From Kitasatospora arboriphila (GTDB lineage Bacteria > Actinomycetota > Actinomycetes > Mycobacteriales > Mycobacteriaceae), in NCBI RefSeq assembly GCF_000717275.1, contig NZ_JNYV01000008.1, positions 62,001 through 126,000 on the forward strand: 64,000 bases of DNA. Direction: 5' to 3'. Below, in pieces: positions 42,956 to 50,984 of this stretch (its first letter is position 1; every line of letters begins with the position of its first letter). The notes beneath the pieces were generated by a model. It was not told where the DNA came from, did no database searches, and worked only from the letters and a program-made list of their open reading frames with translations. Made by a program: the position numbers and the translations under genes.

Positions 42956-43135
42956 ATGGGCCGCGGCCGGGCGAAGGCGAAGCAAACTAAAGTTGCTCGT
43001 GAACTTAAGTACAGCTCACCGAACACCGACTTCGACAGCTTGCAGCGAGAGCTGTCGGGTGGCGATTCCGCTGAACCGAACGATGGGTTCACGGACGATC
43101 GGTGGTCCGATGAGGAGAGTTGGCGGCGAGCCTGA
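42956..43135 (+). CDS. DUF3073 small basic-acidic protein
   Basis: 59 aa. The N-terminus MGRGRAKAKQTKVARELKYS is the invariant start of DUF3073, a small actinobacterial family of unknown function; the C-terminus is acidic (DDRWSDEESWRRA). GAGGGGG about 6 nt upstream supports this ATG. It matches Rv0810c between ygfZ and purM in M. tuberculosis. It could bind RNA or protein given the Arg/Lys tract, but that is only a guess. Confidence 0.88.
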   Translation: MGRGRAKAKQTKVARELKYSSPNTDFDSLQRELSGGDSAEPNDGFTDDRWSDEESWRRA

Positions 43136-43247
43136 CGGGCGAGCCGGGGGTTCGGGCCATCTGGTTCGAACCACCACTCTTGACAACCCCCTGAGGCGAC
43201 TCCCGGTCAGGGCGGGCCACTCGGCATATCCGTGATCGGGTCGCAAT

Positions 43248-43275
43248 CCTGATCGGGCACATCCCCCCGATCAGG
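43248..43275. terminator. Hairpin between DUF3073 and purM
   Basis: CCTGATCGGG and CCCGATCAGG form a 10-bp perfect stem with an 8-nt loop in a convergent gap. There is no T-run on either side; it is probably a bidirectional terminator. Confidence 0.65.
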
Positions 43276-43294
43276 CCGTAGCTCCCTTACGCGT

Positions 43295-44389
43295 CTAGAA
43301 CCGCGGGTGCTCGCCCATCAGCTCGGCAACCCCGGTCTTCTTCTTGTGATCCCCCGGGCTTGTCGTGTGGGACTTCTTGATCGATCCCAGCACCCAGCAA
43401 TCCAGGTGGCGAGCGGTCAGGACGGCCAGTGCGCGGTCGGTGTCTTCGGGCGCCACAACTGCGACCATCCCGACACCCATGTTGAAGGTGCGTTCCATCT
43501 CGATACGTTCCACGCGTCCGCGCTGGGCGATCATCTGGAAGATCGGTGCCGGCGACCAGGTGCCGCGGTCGAGTTCTGCGACCAGGCCGCTGGGGATGAC
43601 GCGGGCCAGGTTGTCGGCCAATCCGCCCCCGGTGACGTGTGAGAACGTCCGGACGTCGGTCTCCGCAGCCAGCGCAAGGCAGTCCTTGGCGTAGATACGG
43701 GTGGGCTCCAGCAACTCCTCGCCGAGGGTGCGCTCGAACTCTTCGACGTGCCCGCCGAGGTCCATGTGGCCCCACTCGAGCAACACCTTGCGCGCCAGCG
43801 AGTATCCGTTCGAGTGCAGGCCGCTGCTGCCCATCGCGATCACGACATCACCGGGCCGCACGCGGTCCGGTGAGAGCACTGCGTCGGCCTCGACGATGCC
43901 CACGCCGGTGGCAGACAGGTCGTAGTCGCCCTCTGCCATCAAACCCGGGTGTTCGGCCGTCTCGCCGCCGAGCAGCGCGCACCCGGCCTCGACGCAACCA
44001 TCGGCGATTCCCTTGACCAACTCTGCGACGACCTCGGGCACAACCTTGCCGACGGCGATGTAGTCCTGGAGGAACAGCGGTTCGGCACCGCAGACGACGA
44101 GGTCGTCGACCACCATCGCCACGAGATCGCGGCCGAGGGTGTCGTGCTTGCCCATGGCCTGTGCCACGGCGATCTTTGTTCCCACACCGTCGGTGGACGA
44201 CGCGAGAACCGGCTCGCGGTAGCCGCCCTTGAGCTTGAACAGGCCGGCAAAGCCTCCGAGTCCACCCATGACCTCGGGACGCAGCGTGCGCTTTGCATGC
44301 GGGGCGAACAGCTCCACTGCTCGCTCACCGGCATCGATGTCCACTCCCGCCGCAGCATATGAGGCGTTGCTGGGCTCGTTGTCGGTCAT
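43295..44389 (-). CDS. purM: Phosphoribosylformylglycinamidine cyclo-ligase (AIR synthetase)
   Basis: 364 aa. PurM fold: SYAAAGVDIDAGERAVELF, the Gly-rich FGGFAGLFKLKG-like segment (GGLGGFAGLFKLKGGYREPVLASSTDGVGTK), VDDLVVCGAEPLFLQDYIA and GGETAEHPGLM. It uses ATP to close the imidazole ring of FGAM in purine synthesis. The C-terminal His/Lys-rich tail (SIKKSHTTSPGDHKKKTG) is an extension usual in actinobacteria. A TAGCGT -10 candidate at 44456-44461 and a CGGCAGC/GCTGCCG hairpin at 44417-44433 lie in its leader. Confidence 0.96.
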   Translation of the reverse strand: MTDNEPSNASYAAAGVDIDAGERAVELFAPHAKRTLRPEVMGGLGGFAGLFKLKGGYREPVLASSTDGVGTKIAVAQAMGKHDTLGRDLVAMVVDDLVVCGAEPLFLQDYIAVGKVVPEVVAELVKGIADGCVEAGCALLGGETAEHPGLMAEGDYDLSATGVGIVEADAVLSPDRVRPGDVVIAMGSSGLHSNGYSLARKVLLEWGHMDLGGHVEEFERTLGEELLEPTRIYAKDCLALAAETDVRTFSHVTGGGLADNLARVIPSGLVAELDRGTWSPAPIFQMIAQRGRVERIEMERTFNMGVGMVAVVAPEDTDRALAVLTARHLDCWVLGSIKKSHTTSPGDHKKKTGVAELMGEHPRF

Positions 44390-44604
44390 CGGCGTGTGGT
44401 TCCCGTTCTCGAAGTCCGGCAGCGGGGCTGCCGTGGTGGCGAATAATCCGGTCTCACGCTACCCGAGGTGCACCCGATGAGTTCTGGCGACGTGCATTGC
44501 CTACTTCGGCGGACAACGGGAAACTGCGCAAGGCGGACACTCCACCGGGTACAGAGTCATCCTCACGCCAGGGTTGACTCGCGACAGGGAACGGTGACGG
44601 TGGC

Positions 44605-46170
44605 CTAGGGCCGGCGGATAGCACTCACGTTGTCGTTGTCGGCGAGCACGTCGGAGCCCGTCGCGGCGTTCTTGAGCATCGTCTCGAGAACCGCCTTGCC
44701 CATGGATGTCTCCTTGGGCAGCTCGATCGGGTACTCACCGGTGAAGCATGCGGCGCAGAGGTTGTCGGCGGGCTGCTCTGTGGCGGCGATCATCTCGTCG
44801 GTACTGATGTAGCCGAGGGAGTCTGCGCCGATGGCGTGCCGGACACCTTCCACCAGATGCTCTTCGGAGTCCGTGCCGTTGGCGATCAGTTCGGCGGGCG
44901 ATGCGAAGTCGATGCCGTAGAAGCACGGCCAGCGCACGGGGCTCGATGCGATACGGACGTGCACCTCGGCCGCACCCGCCTCGCGGAGCATTCGGATCAA
45001 CGCGCGTTGCGTGTTCCCGCGGACGATCGAATCGTCCACGACCACAAGCCGTTTCCCTCGGATGACCTCTTTGAGAGGGTTGAGTTTGAGCCGGATGCCC
45101 AGCTGACGGATGGTCTGCGACGGCTGGATGAAGGTGCGTCCCACGTAGGCGTTCTTCATCAGCCCCTGCCCGTAGGGGATGCCCGATTCCTGGGCGTATC
45201 CGACCGCGGCGGGTGTGCCCGATTCGGGTACGGGGATGACGAGGTCGCCTTCTGCCGGGAACTCGCGCGCCAGCCGGCGACCGATCTCCACCCGGGTGGT
45301 GTGCACCGACCGTCCGTTGATGACGCTGTCGGGCCGGGCGAGATAGACGTATTCGAAGACACAACCCTTGGGAGTGGCCTCGGCGAAACGCGAGCTGCGG
45401 ACGCCGTCGGCGTCGATGGCGAGCAGTTCGCCCGGCTCGATCTCACGGACGTAGGAGGCGCCGACGATGTCGAGGGCCGCGGTCTCGGACGCGACCACCC
45501 ATCCGCGGTCGAGACGACCGAGGCACAGTGGCCGGACGCCGTGAGGATCTCGCGCGGCGTACAGCGTGTGCTCGTCCATGAAGGTCAAGCAGAACGCGCC
45601 CCGAAGGGTCGGGAGCAACTCCATCGCGGCCTGCTCGATGGTCGAGTCTGCCGCGCCATGGGCCAGCAGCGCTCCGACGACGTCCGAATCCGAGGTGGCG
45701 CCGCCGGCGCGCCGCGAATCCATCAGCCCGAAATCGCGGGCCTTGCTGGCCAGGTCGGAGGTGTTGACGAGGTTTCCGTTGTGACCGAGCGCCACGCCTG
45801 TGCCGGCAGCGGTGGTACGGAAGATGGGCTGGGAGTTCTCCCAGGTGGTGGATCCGGTGGTGCTGTAGCGACAGTGGCCGATCGCCACGTGGCCCTGCAT
45901 CGCACCGAGGGTCTGCTCGTCGAACACCTGCGAGACGAGCCCCAGGTCTTTGAACACCAAGACCTGCGAGCCGTCGGCCACGGCGATGCCCGCAGCCTCC
46001 TGGCCTCTGTGTTGCAGGGCATACAGGCCGTAATAGGTGAGCTTTGCGACATCCTCACCGGGTGCCCAGACACCGAACACGCCACATTCTTCGCGTGGCT
46101 CGTTCTCAGGCTCGTCGGCGTCTAGCAGGTTCTTGCTGTTGATCGACAGCTCGGTCACTGGCACTCCCAT
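44605..46170 (-). CDS. purF: Amidophosphoribosyltransferase
   Basis: 521 aa. The Ntn-type glutaminase starts at the Cys of EECGVFGVWAPGEDV after a propeptide of about 27 residues that must be removed. Other motifs are GIAVADG, GHCRYSTTGS and the PRPP site VVVDDSIVRGNTQ. The four Cys of an [4Fe-4S] cluster are partly visible late in the protein (NLCAACFTGEY, also PCFYGIDF), as in Bacillus-type PurF. It catalyses the first purine step. ATG 46170 is used; GTG at 46158 has a better Shine-Dalgarno (GGGAG). purM lies 215 nt downstream on the same strand. Confidence 0.95.
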   Translation of the reverse strand: MGVPVTELSINSKNLLDADEPENEPREECGVFGVWAPGEDVAKLTYYGLYALQHRGQEAAGIAVADGSQVLVFKDLGLVSQVFDEQTLGAMQGHVAIGHCRYSTTGSTTWENSQPIFRTTAAGTGVALGHNGNLVNTSDLASKARDFGLMDSRRAGGATSDSDVVGALLAHGAADSTIEQAAMELLPTLRGAFCLTFMDEHTLYAARDPHGVRPLCLGRLDRGWVVASETAALDIVGASYVREIEPGELLAIDADGVRSSRFAEATPKGCVFEYVYLARPDSVINGRSVHTTRVEIGRRLAREFPAEGDLVIPVPESGTPAAVGYAQESGIPYGQGLMKNAYVGRTFIQPSQTIRQLGIRLKLNPLKEVIRGKRLVVVDDSIVRGNTQRALIRMLREAGAAEVHVRIASSPVRWPCFYGIDFASPAELIANGTDSEEHLVEGVRHAIGADSLGYISTDEMIAATEQPADNLCAACFTGEYPIELPKETSMGKAVLETMLKNAATGSDVLADNDNVSAIRRP

Positions 46171-46199
46171 GAGGTGGGCTGGTGGAGGGCGTGGGCTCA

Positions 46200-46205
46200 A
46201 GTCTA
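46200..46205 (-). promoter_or_regulatory. Candidate -10 box of purF promoter
   Basis: TAGACT on the minus strand, 29 nt before the ATG at 46170, implying a short leader. Confidence 0.45.
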
Positions 46206-46276
46206 CGGGCAGCCGAAACGCGTTAGCGAATCGCCGGAGTGTGTGTCTGTCACAACTGTCTCACCAGCACCGGAAT

Positions 46277-46678
46277 CTAGACGAGCGGTAGCCAGTGATC
46301 GATCTCCCTGGCGCGACTCCCCGATGCGGTGACCATCCCCGAGTCGATTGCATCGACGAGTTCGAGCTGTCCCGTCACCATCAACAGCCAAGTACGCGAA
46401 TTTGTTTCCACCACATTCGGCGGCGTGCCCCGGGTGTGCCGAGGTCCCTCGATGCACTGCACCGCGACGAACGGGGGAACCCGCACCTCGACCGACGAAC
46501 CAGGTGCCACCTGAGCGAGGGTGCGGGCAGAGGTTCGCACGGCATCGGCCAGTTCGGCTCGTGTCGGCTCGGCGGCGGCGGGATCGGTCAGCCACGGTTC
46601 GACAAGCGCCACCGCGGCACGCATGGCTGCCGGGTCGACCGGCTTACGAGAAGGCACACCCAATCGTGGCACGCCCAC
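46277..46678 (-). CDS. Sterol-carrier-like family protein
   Basis: 133 aa with a GTG start. The arrangement AAMRAAVALVEPWL, RTSARTLAQVAPGSSVEVRVPPFVAVQCIEGP and NSRTWLLMVTGQLELVDAIDSG is that of the small sterol carrier family seen next to purF in mycolata (Rv0807-type). It may bind lipids or act in hydroxyl transfer; no active site is evident. It lies 106 nt upstream of purF on the same strand and diverges from helR. A second GTG two codons later is an alternative start. Confidence 0.75.
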   Translation of the reverse strand: MGVPRLGVPSRKPVDPAAMRAAVALVEPWLTDPAAAEPTRAELADAVRTSARTLAQVAPGSSVEVRVPPFVAVQCIEGPRHTRGTPPNVVETNSRTWLLMVTGQLELVDAIDSGMVTASGSRAREIDHWLPLV

Positions 46679-46990
46679 CGATGCACCGAAGGGCGCGTGG
46701 TCGTCGGATCGTGTGCCGTGGCAGCTCCACGGATTCCCGAGTGGTCTGACTCTGCCGAGTGGATTTTGCGAGGCGCCGGCGTGACGGTGCCAGAACGGAG
46801 TTTCCGGCAGGAAGCTTTGGGGAGAGGTGAGGGGGCACGTGTCCTTGCCCCTTCTAATTTATAGCGCACCCAGGGGCTTGCGGCAAGACCCGGTTGAGGG
46901 CGCAAACTCACTGTCCACGGCCAACATTCGGCCCTTCCGTGCGGTGGCAGCAAGCCGTCGCGATGCGGAGCCGTCAGAGGAGATGAGCGC
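46679..46990. other. 312-nt divergent gap carrying the RAE and helR leader
   Basis: It contains the 19-bp RAE at 46873-46891, a TAATTT -10 candidate at 46855-46860 just before it, and about 100 nt of untranslated leader before helR. No other gene is seen. Confidence 0.7.
46873..46891 (+). promoter_or_regulatory. Rifamycin-associated element (RAE)
   Basis: GGGGCTTGCGGCAAGACCC matches the known 19-bp actinobacterial RAE (consensus near GGGGCTTGCGGCAAGGCCC) at all but one position, and it is an imperfect palindrome (GGGNCTTGCNGCAAG core). RAEs lie upstream of rifamycin resistance genes and drive their induction. Here it precedes a HelR gene by 99 nt. Confidence 0.88.
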
Positions 46991-49201
46991 TTGAACCCGT
47001 TGTCCACCAGTGTTTTCGACCTGCCCCACCACCTGGCACGCAAAGCCGACCCCGTACTGATCGCGCATGATGAGCACCATTTCACCCAGGTCGCGAGGAG
47101 TTTGGAAGAGTCGATATCGAACCTGCGGGATCGCATCGACGCCGAACGGAAGGCGCCGGGAGGCGAGGGCCGGGCAGCCATGGACCGGGACATGGAGGTC
47201 CACCGGCTCACTGCGCGTCTGCGCACACTGCGGCGGTTCGGCGTGGACCTGTGTCTCGGACACATGGTGGGCGCGGACGGTTCAGAACCGGTATATGTCG
47301 GGCGACTGGGACTGACGGACAGCTCCGGGCGGCAACTGATGGTCGACTGGCGCTCCCCCGTCGCCGAGCCGTTTTTCGGTGCCACCCATGCCGATCCGAT
47401 GGGCCTGACCCGACGCCGTCGCTACCGATGGTCCGGCGAGAAGATCACCGACTACTGGGATGAGGTCTTCATCATGGAAGGTCAGGTGGTCGCAGACTCC
47501 GAACGCAGCGCAGCGCTCGATGACCAGTCGGCGTTCATCGCAAGTCTGGGACAGAACCGATCGGCCAAGATGGGCGACGTCCTGGGCACGATCGCGGCGG
47601 ATCAAGACGCCATCATCCGTGGCGGATCGCGCGGCGCACTCGTCGTCGACGGTGGACCGGGCACCGGCAAAACCGTTGTCGCACTGCACCGAACCGCCTA
47701 TCTCCTCTATTCCGACCCGCGCCTGGGCCATCAACGGGGCGGCGTGCTGTTCGTCGGCCCGCACGAGCCCTACCTGGCTTACGTCGCCGATGTCCTGCCC
47801 AGTCTCGGAGAAGAAGGAGTGCGGACATGCACCTTGAGAGACCTTGTGCCGGAGGGTGCGAAGGCGAAGCTCGAAGCCGACCCCGCAGTGGCTCGACTCA
47901 AGGCATCGGCGGACTTGGTGAACGCCGTCGACGTGGCCGTCCGATTCTATGAGAAGCCACCGGCGAAGGGCATGACCGTCGAGACCGACTGGAGCGAGAT
48001 CTGGCTGAGCGCCGAGGACTGGGCGGCGGCTTTCCGGTCACCGGACCGCGGCACACCCCACAACGAGGCACGCGAGGCGATCATGGAGGAGCTGATCGAG
48101 ATCCTGATCGACAGGTACCGGGGTGACGTCGGAACCGATCAGGTCCGAAAGTCGCTGCGGCAGAATGACGATCTGCGCGCCGCGCTGAATCGGGCCTGGC
48201 CGATGGTGGACGCCGCCGACCTCGTCGGGGATCTGTGGTCTGTTCCCGCCTACCTCCGTATGTGCGCGCCCTGGCTCGACGCCGAGGAGGTCGCTGCACT
48301 GCAACGTCCTGATCCGCAGGCGTGGACCGTCTCTGACCTGCCTCTTCTCGACGCCGCCCGACACCGGCTGGGCGACCCGGAGGCCGCCTCACGAATCCGC
48401 CGCCAACGTGCAGCCCTGCAGGCCGAACAGGAACGCCGATCCGGGGTCATCGACGACCTCATCGCATCCGACGACTCCGAACTGCGCGTGATGTCGATGT
48501 TGCGCGGCCACGACCTGAGCCGGGCTCTGGTCGACGACACCGACCGGCAGGACGACTCGAGCGATCCTCACGCGGGCCCGTTTGCCCACATCGTCGTCGA
48601 CGAAGCACAGGAGTTGACCGACGCCGAATGGCAGATGTTGTTGCTACGGTGCCCTTCTCGTAGTTTCACCATCGTCGGCGACCGCGCGCAGGCACGGCAC
48701 GGCTTCACGGTGAACGACCCTGGATCGTCTGAGGTTCGGATGGAGTCCTGGCGGGAAAGACTCGAACGCATCGGACTCGACCACATCGATGTCGCGACGC
48801 TCGCTATCAACTACCGCACGCCGGAAGAGGTCATGACCGAGGCCGAACCAGTGATCCGGGCCGTAGTGCCCGATGCCAACGTGCCGATGTCGGTCCGTCG
48901 CAGCGGCTTCCCGGTGGAACACCGCTCCGTCACCGATCTCGACCCCATCATCGACGCCTGGCTGACGGAGAACCCGGATGGCACGGTCTGTGTCATCGAT
49001 GACCATGAGGTGGACACAAGCAGATTCGGGGAGCCTGCCCGCGTCCGATGGTTGACCCCACAGCTGTCGAAGGGGCTCGAGTTCGATCTGGTCATCCTGA
49101 TCGACCCGGAGTCGTTCGGTGTCGGTGTCGAGGGCGCAGTGGATCGCTACGTCGCGATGACCCGCGCGACGCAGCAACTGGTGGTGCTCACCGGTTCGTG
49201 A
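46991..49201 (+). CDS. helR: HelR-type RNA polymerase-associated helicase-like protein
   Basis: 736 aa with a TTG start and AGAGGAG 8 nt upstream. An N-terminal coiled coil (PVLIAHDEHHFTQVARSLEE, then ISNLRDRIDAER) typical of HelD is followed by a split superfamily 1 motor: Walker A GGPGTGKT at 221-228, then about 300 residues of HelD-specific insertion, Walker B VVDEAQELTD (near 533), TIVGDRAQ, INYRTPEE, KGLEFDLV and YVAMTRAT. HelR proteins bind RNA polymerase and displace rifamycins, giving resistance. The RAE just upstream strongly supports this class. An ABC-F gene follows. Confidence 0.88.
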   Translation: MNPLSTSVFDLPHHLARKADPVLIAHDEHHFTQVARSLEESISNLRDRIDAERKAPGGEGRAAMDRDMEVHRLTARLRTLRRFGVDLCLGHMVGADGSEPVYVGRLGLTDSSGRQLMVDWRSPVAEPFFGATHADPMGLTRRRRYRWSGEKITDYWDEVFIMEGQVVADSERSAALDDQSAFIASLGQNRSAKMGDVLGTIAADQDAIIRGGSRGALVVDGGPGTGKTVVALHRTAYLLYSDPRLGHQRGGVLFVGPHEPYLAYVADVLPSLGEEGVRTCTLRDLVPEGAKAKLEADPAVARLKASADLVNAVDVAVRFYEKPPAKGMTVETDWSEIWLSAEDWAAAFRSPDRGTPHNEAREAIMEELIEILIDRYRGDVGTDQVRKSLRQNDDLRAALNRAWPMVDAADLVGDLWSVPAYLRMCAPWLDAEEVAALQRPDPQAWTVSDLPLLDAARHRLGDPEAASRIRRQRAALQAEQERRSGVIDDLIASDDSELRVMSMLRGHDLSRALVDDTDRQDDSSDPHAGPFAHIVVDEAQELTDAEWQMLLLRCPSRSFTIVGDRAQARHGFTVNDPGSSEVRMESWRERLERIGLDHIDVATLAINYRTPEEVMTEAEPVIRAVVPDANVPMSVRRSGFPVEHRSVTDLDPIIDAWLTENPDGTVCVIDDHEVDTSRFGEPARVRWLTPQLSKGLEFDLVILIDPESFGVGVEGAVDRYVAMTRATQQLVVLTGS

Positions 49202-49283
49202 CGGCACGACCGGCAGAACCGGGCCGCCGCGCCGGGGCGATATCCTGCGGACAGCCCAGAACCCGAGAAGGAGCGTCACCACC

Positions 49284-50921
49284 ATCAGCGCCACCCTGCA
49301 TGCCGCCGGACTGTCCGCAGGTCACGGCGAGCGGACGTTGTTCTCCGACCTGGACCTGACCGTTGCCGAGGGCGACGTGTTCGGGCTGGTCGGCGCCAAC
49401 GGTGCCGGCAAGTCGACGCTGCTGACGCTGCTCGCCGGCCAGAGCACAGCCGACTTCGACGGCACGATCACGCTCAGTCCCCCGGATGCCGAGGTCGGCT
49501 ACCTGGCCCAGGAGGCCGAGTTCGTCTCCGGGGAGTCGGTCCGGCAATTCCTGTGCCGCAGGGTGGGGGTGGCGCAGGCGCAATCGGCTATGGACGAGGC
49601 CGCCGCCGCACTGGCAGACGGCGGCGACGACCTGTATTCGCCTGCACTCGAACGCTGGCTGCACCTGGGTGGGGCGGACTTCGACGAGCGCGCCGAACAG
49701 GTCACCTCGGAGCTGGGCCTGACGATCGACCTGGACGCACCGATGACCACCCTGTCGGGTGGACAGGTGGCCAGGGTCGGACTGGCCGCGTTGTTGTTGT
49801 CCCGCTACGACATCCTCCTCCTCGACGAACCGACCAACGACCTCGACCTCGACGGGCTCGATCAACTCGAGAACTTCGTCCGAGGTGCTCGCACACCGCT
49901 GGTGATCGTCAGCCACGACAGGGAGTTCCTGGCCCGGACCGTCACGGGCATCATCGAACTGGACCTCGCGCAACAGCAGGTATCGGTGTATTCCGGCGGA
50001 TACGAAGCGTTCCTCGTCGAACGCGAGGTGGCCCGTCAGCATGCGCGCGACGCGTACGACCAATACTCCGACACCAAGAACGCGTTGACCGAACGCGCAC
50101 AGATGCAGCGCGGCTGGATGGAGCACGGTGTGCGCAACGCCCGCCGTAAGTCCAAGGACAACGACAAGATGGGTCGCGCGGTCCGGTTGGAGTCCACCGA
50201 AAAGCAGGCCGCAAAGGCCAGGCAGACGCAGCGCCGCATCGAACGCCTCGACGAGGTGGCCGAACCCCGGAAAGAGTGGGAGTTGCGGATGGAGATCGCC
50301 ACCGCTCCACGGTCGGGCACCGTGGTGGCCACCCTCAACGACGCGGCCGTATTCCGCGACGGCTTCACCCTCGGACCCATCAGCACACAGGTCAACGTCG
50401 GCGACCGGATCGTGATCACCGGAGCCAACGGTTCTGGCAAATCAACGCTTTTCGGGCTACTCCTGGGCACCGTCACCCCTGACCAGGGCACGGCTGCATT
50501 GGGCGCGGGAGTCCTCGTGGGTGAGGTGGATCAGGCGCGTGCATTGTTCACCGGCGAGACCCCACTGGCCGACGCTTTCGCCGTGCAGGTCCCCGATCTC
50601 ACCGAGGCCGACGTGCGCACCCTGCTCGCCAAGTTCGGTCTGCGCGGTCACCACGTGACACGGCCGGCCGATTCGCTGTCGCCCGGTGAACGCACCCGCG
50701 CCGCCCTGGCGCTGTTGCAGGCCCGCGGGGTGAACCTGCTGGTACTCGACGAACCGACCAACCACCTGGACCTGCCGGCCATCGAGCAGTTGGAGCAGGC
50801 AGTCGAGTCGTTCTCCGGGACAGTCCTGTTGGTCACGCACGACAGACGGATGCTGGCCACGGTGCGCTCGACACGCAAATGGCGCCTGGACGCAGGCCGC
50901 TTGTCGGAGACTCTGGCCTGA
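49284..50921 (+). CDS. ABC-F ATPase, apparent non-canonical start
   Basis: 545 aa if begun at the ATC at 49284. Two ABC domains: first GANGAGKST, LSGGQVARVGLAALLLS and LLLDEPTNDLD; second GANGSGKST, LSPGERTRAALALLQ and LVLDEPTNHLD. An interdomain linker is rich in Arg/Lys. No membrane part is present, so it works on ribosomes as ABC-F proteins do. The first standard start is a TTG at 49338, which would cut the conserved first strand (ATLHAAGLSAGHGERTL). GAAGGAG lies 10 nt before the ATC and no ATG/GTG/TTG exists between the last in-frame stop (49158-49160) and 49338. A TATCCT -10 at 49241-49246 may give it its own promoter. Confidence 0.85.
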   Translation: MSATLHAAGLSAGHGERTLFSDLDLTVAEGDVFGLVGANGAGKSTLLTLLAGQSTADFDGTITLSPPDAEVGYLAQEAEFVSGESVRQFLCRRVGVAQAQSAMDEAAAALADGGDDLYSPALERWLHLGGADFDERAEQVTSELGLTIDLDAPMTTLSGGQVARVGLAALLLSRYDILLLDEPTNDLDLDGLDQLENFVRGARTPLVIVSHDREFLARTVTGIIELDLAQQQVSVYSGGYEAFLVEREVARQHARDAYDQYSDTKNALTERAQMQRGWMEHGVRNARRKSKDNDKMGRAVRLESTEKQAAKARQTQRRIERLDEVAEPRKEWELRMEIATAPRSGTVVATLNDAAVFRDGFTLGPISTQVNVGDRIVITGANGSGKSTLFGLLLGTVTPDQGTAALGAGVLVGEVDQARALFTGETPLADAFAVQVPDLTEADVRTLLAKFGLRGHHVTRPADSLSPGERTRAALALLQARGVNLLVLDEPTNHLDLPAIEQLEQAVESFSGTVLLVTHDRRMLATVRSTRKWRLDAGRLSETLA

Positions 50922-50984
50922 CGGGGAGTTCTGCACAGGCCCGTCGGCGAGAACATCACGGGAAGTCCGTGACACCATGAATCA

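Noticed and set aside
49338..49340. TTG start for the ABC-F gene
   Set aside because: It would remove the first conserved beta strand and has no Shine-Dalgarno; kept only as the fallback start.
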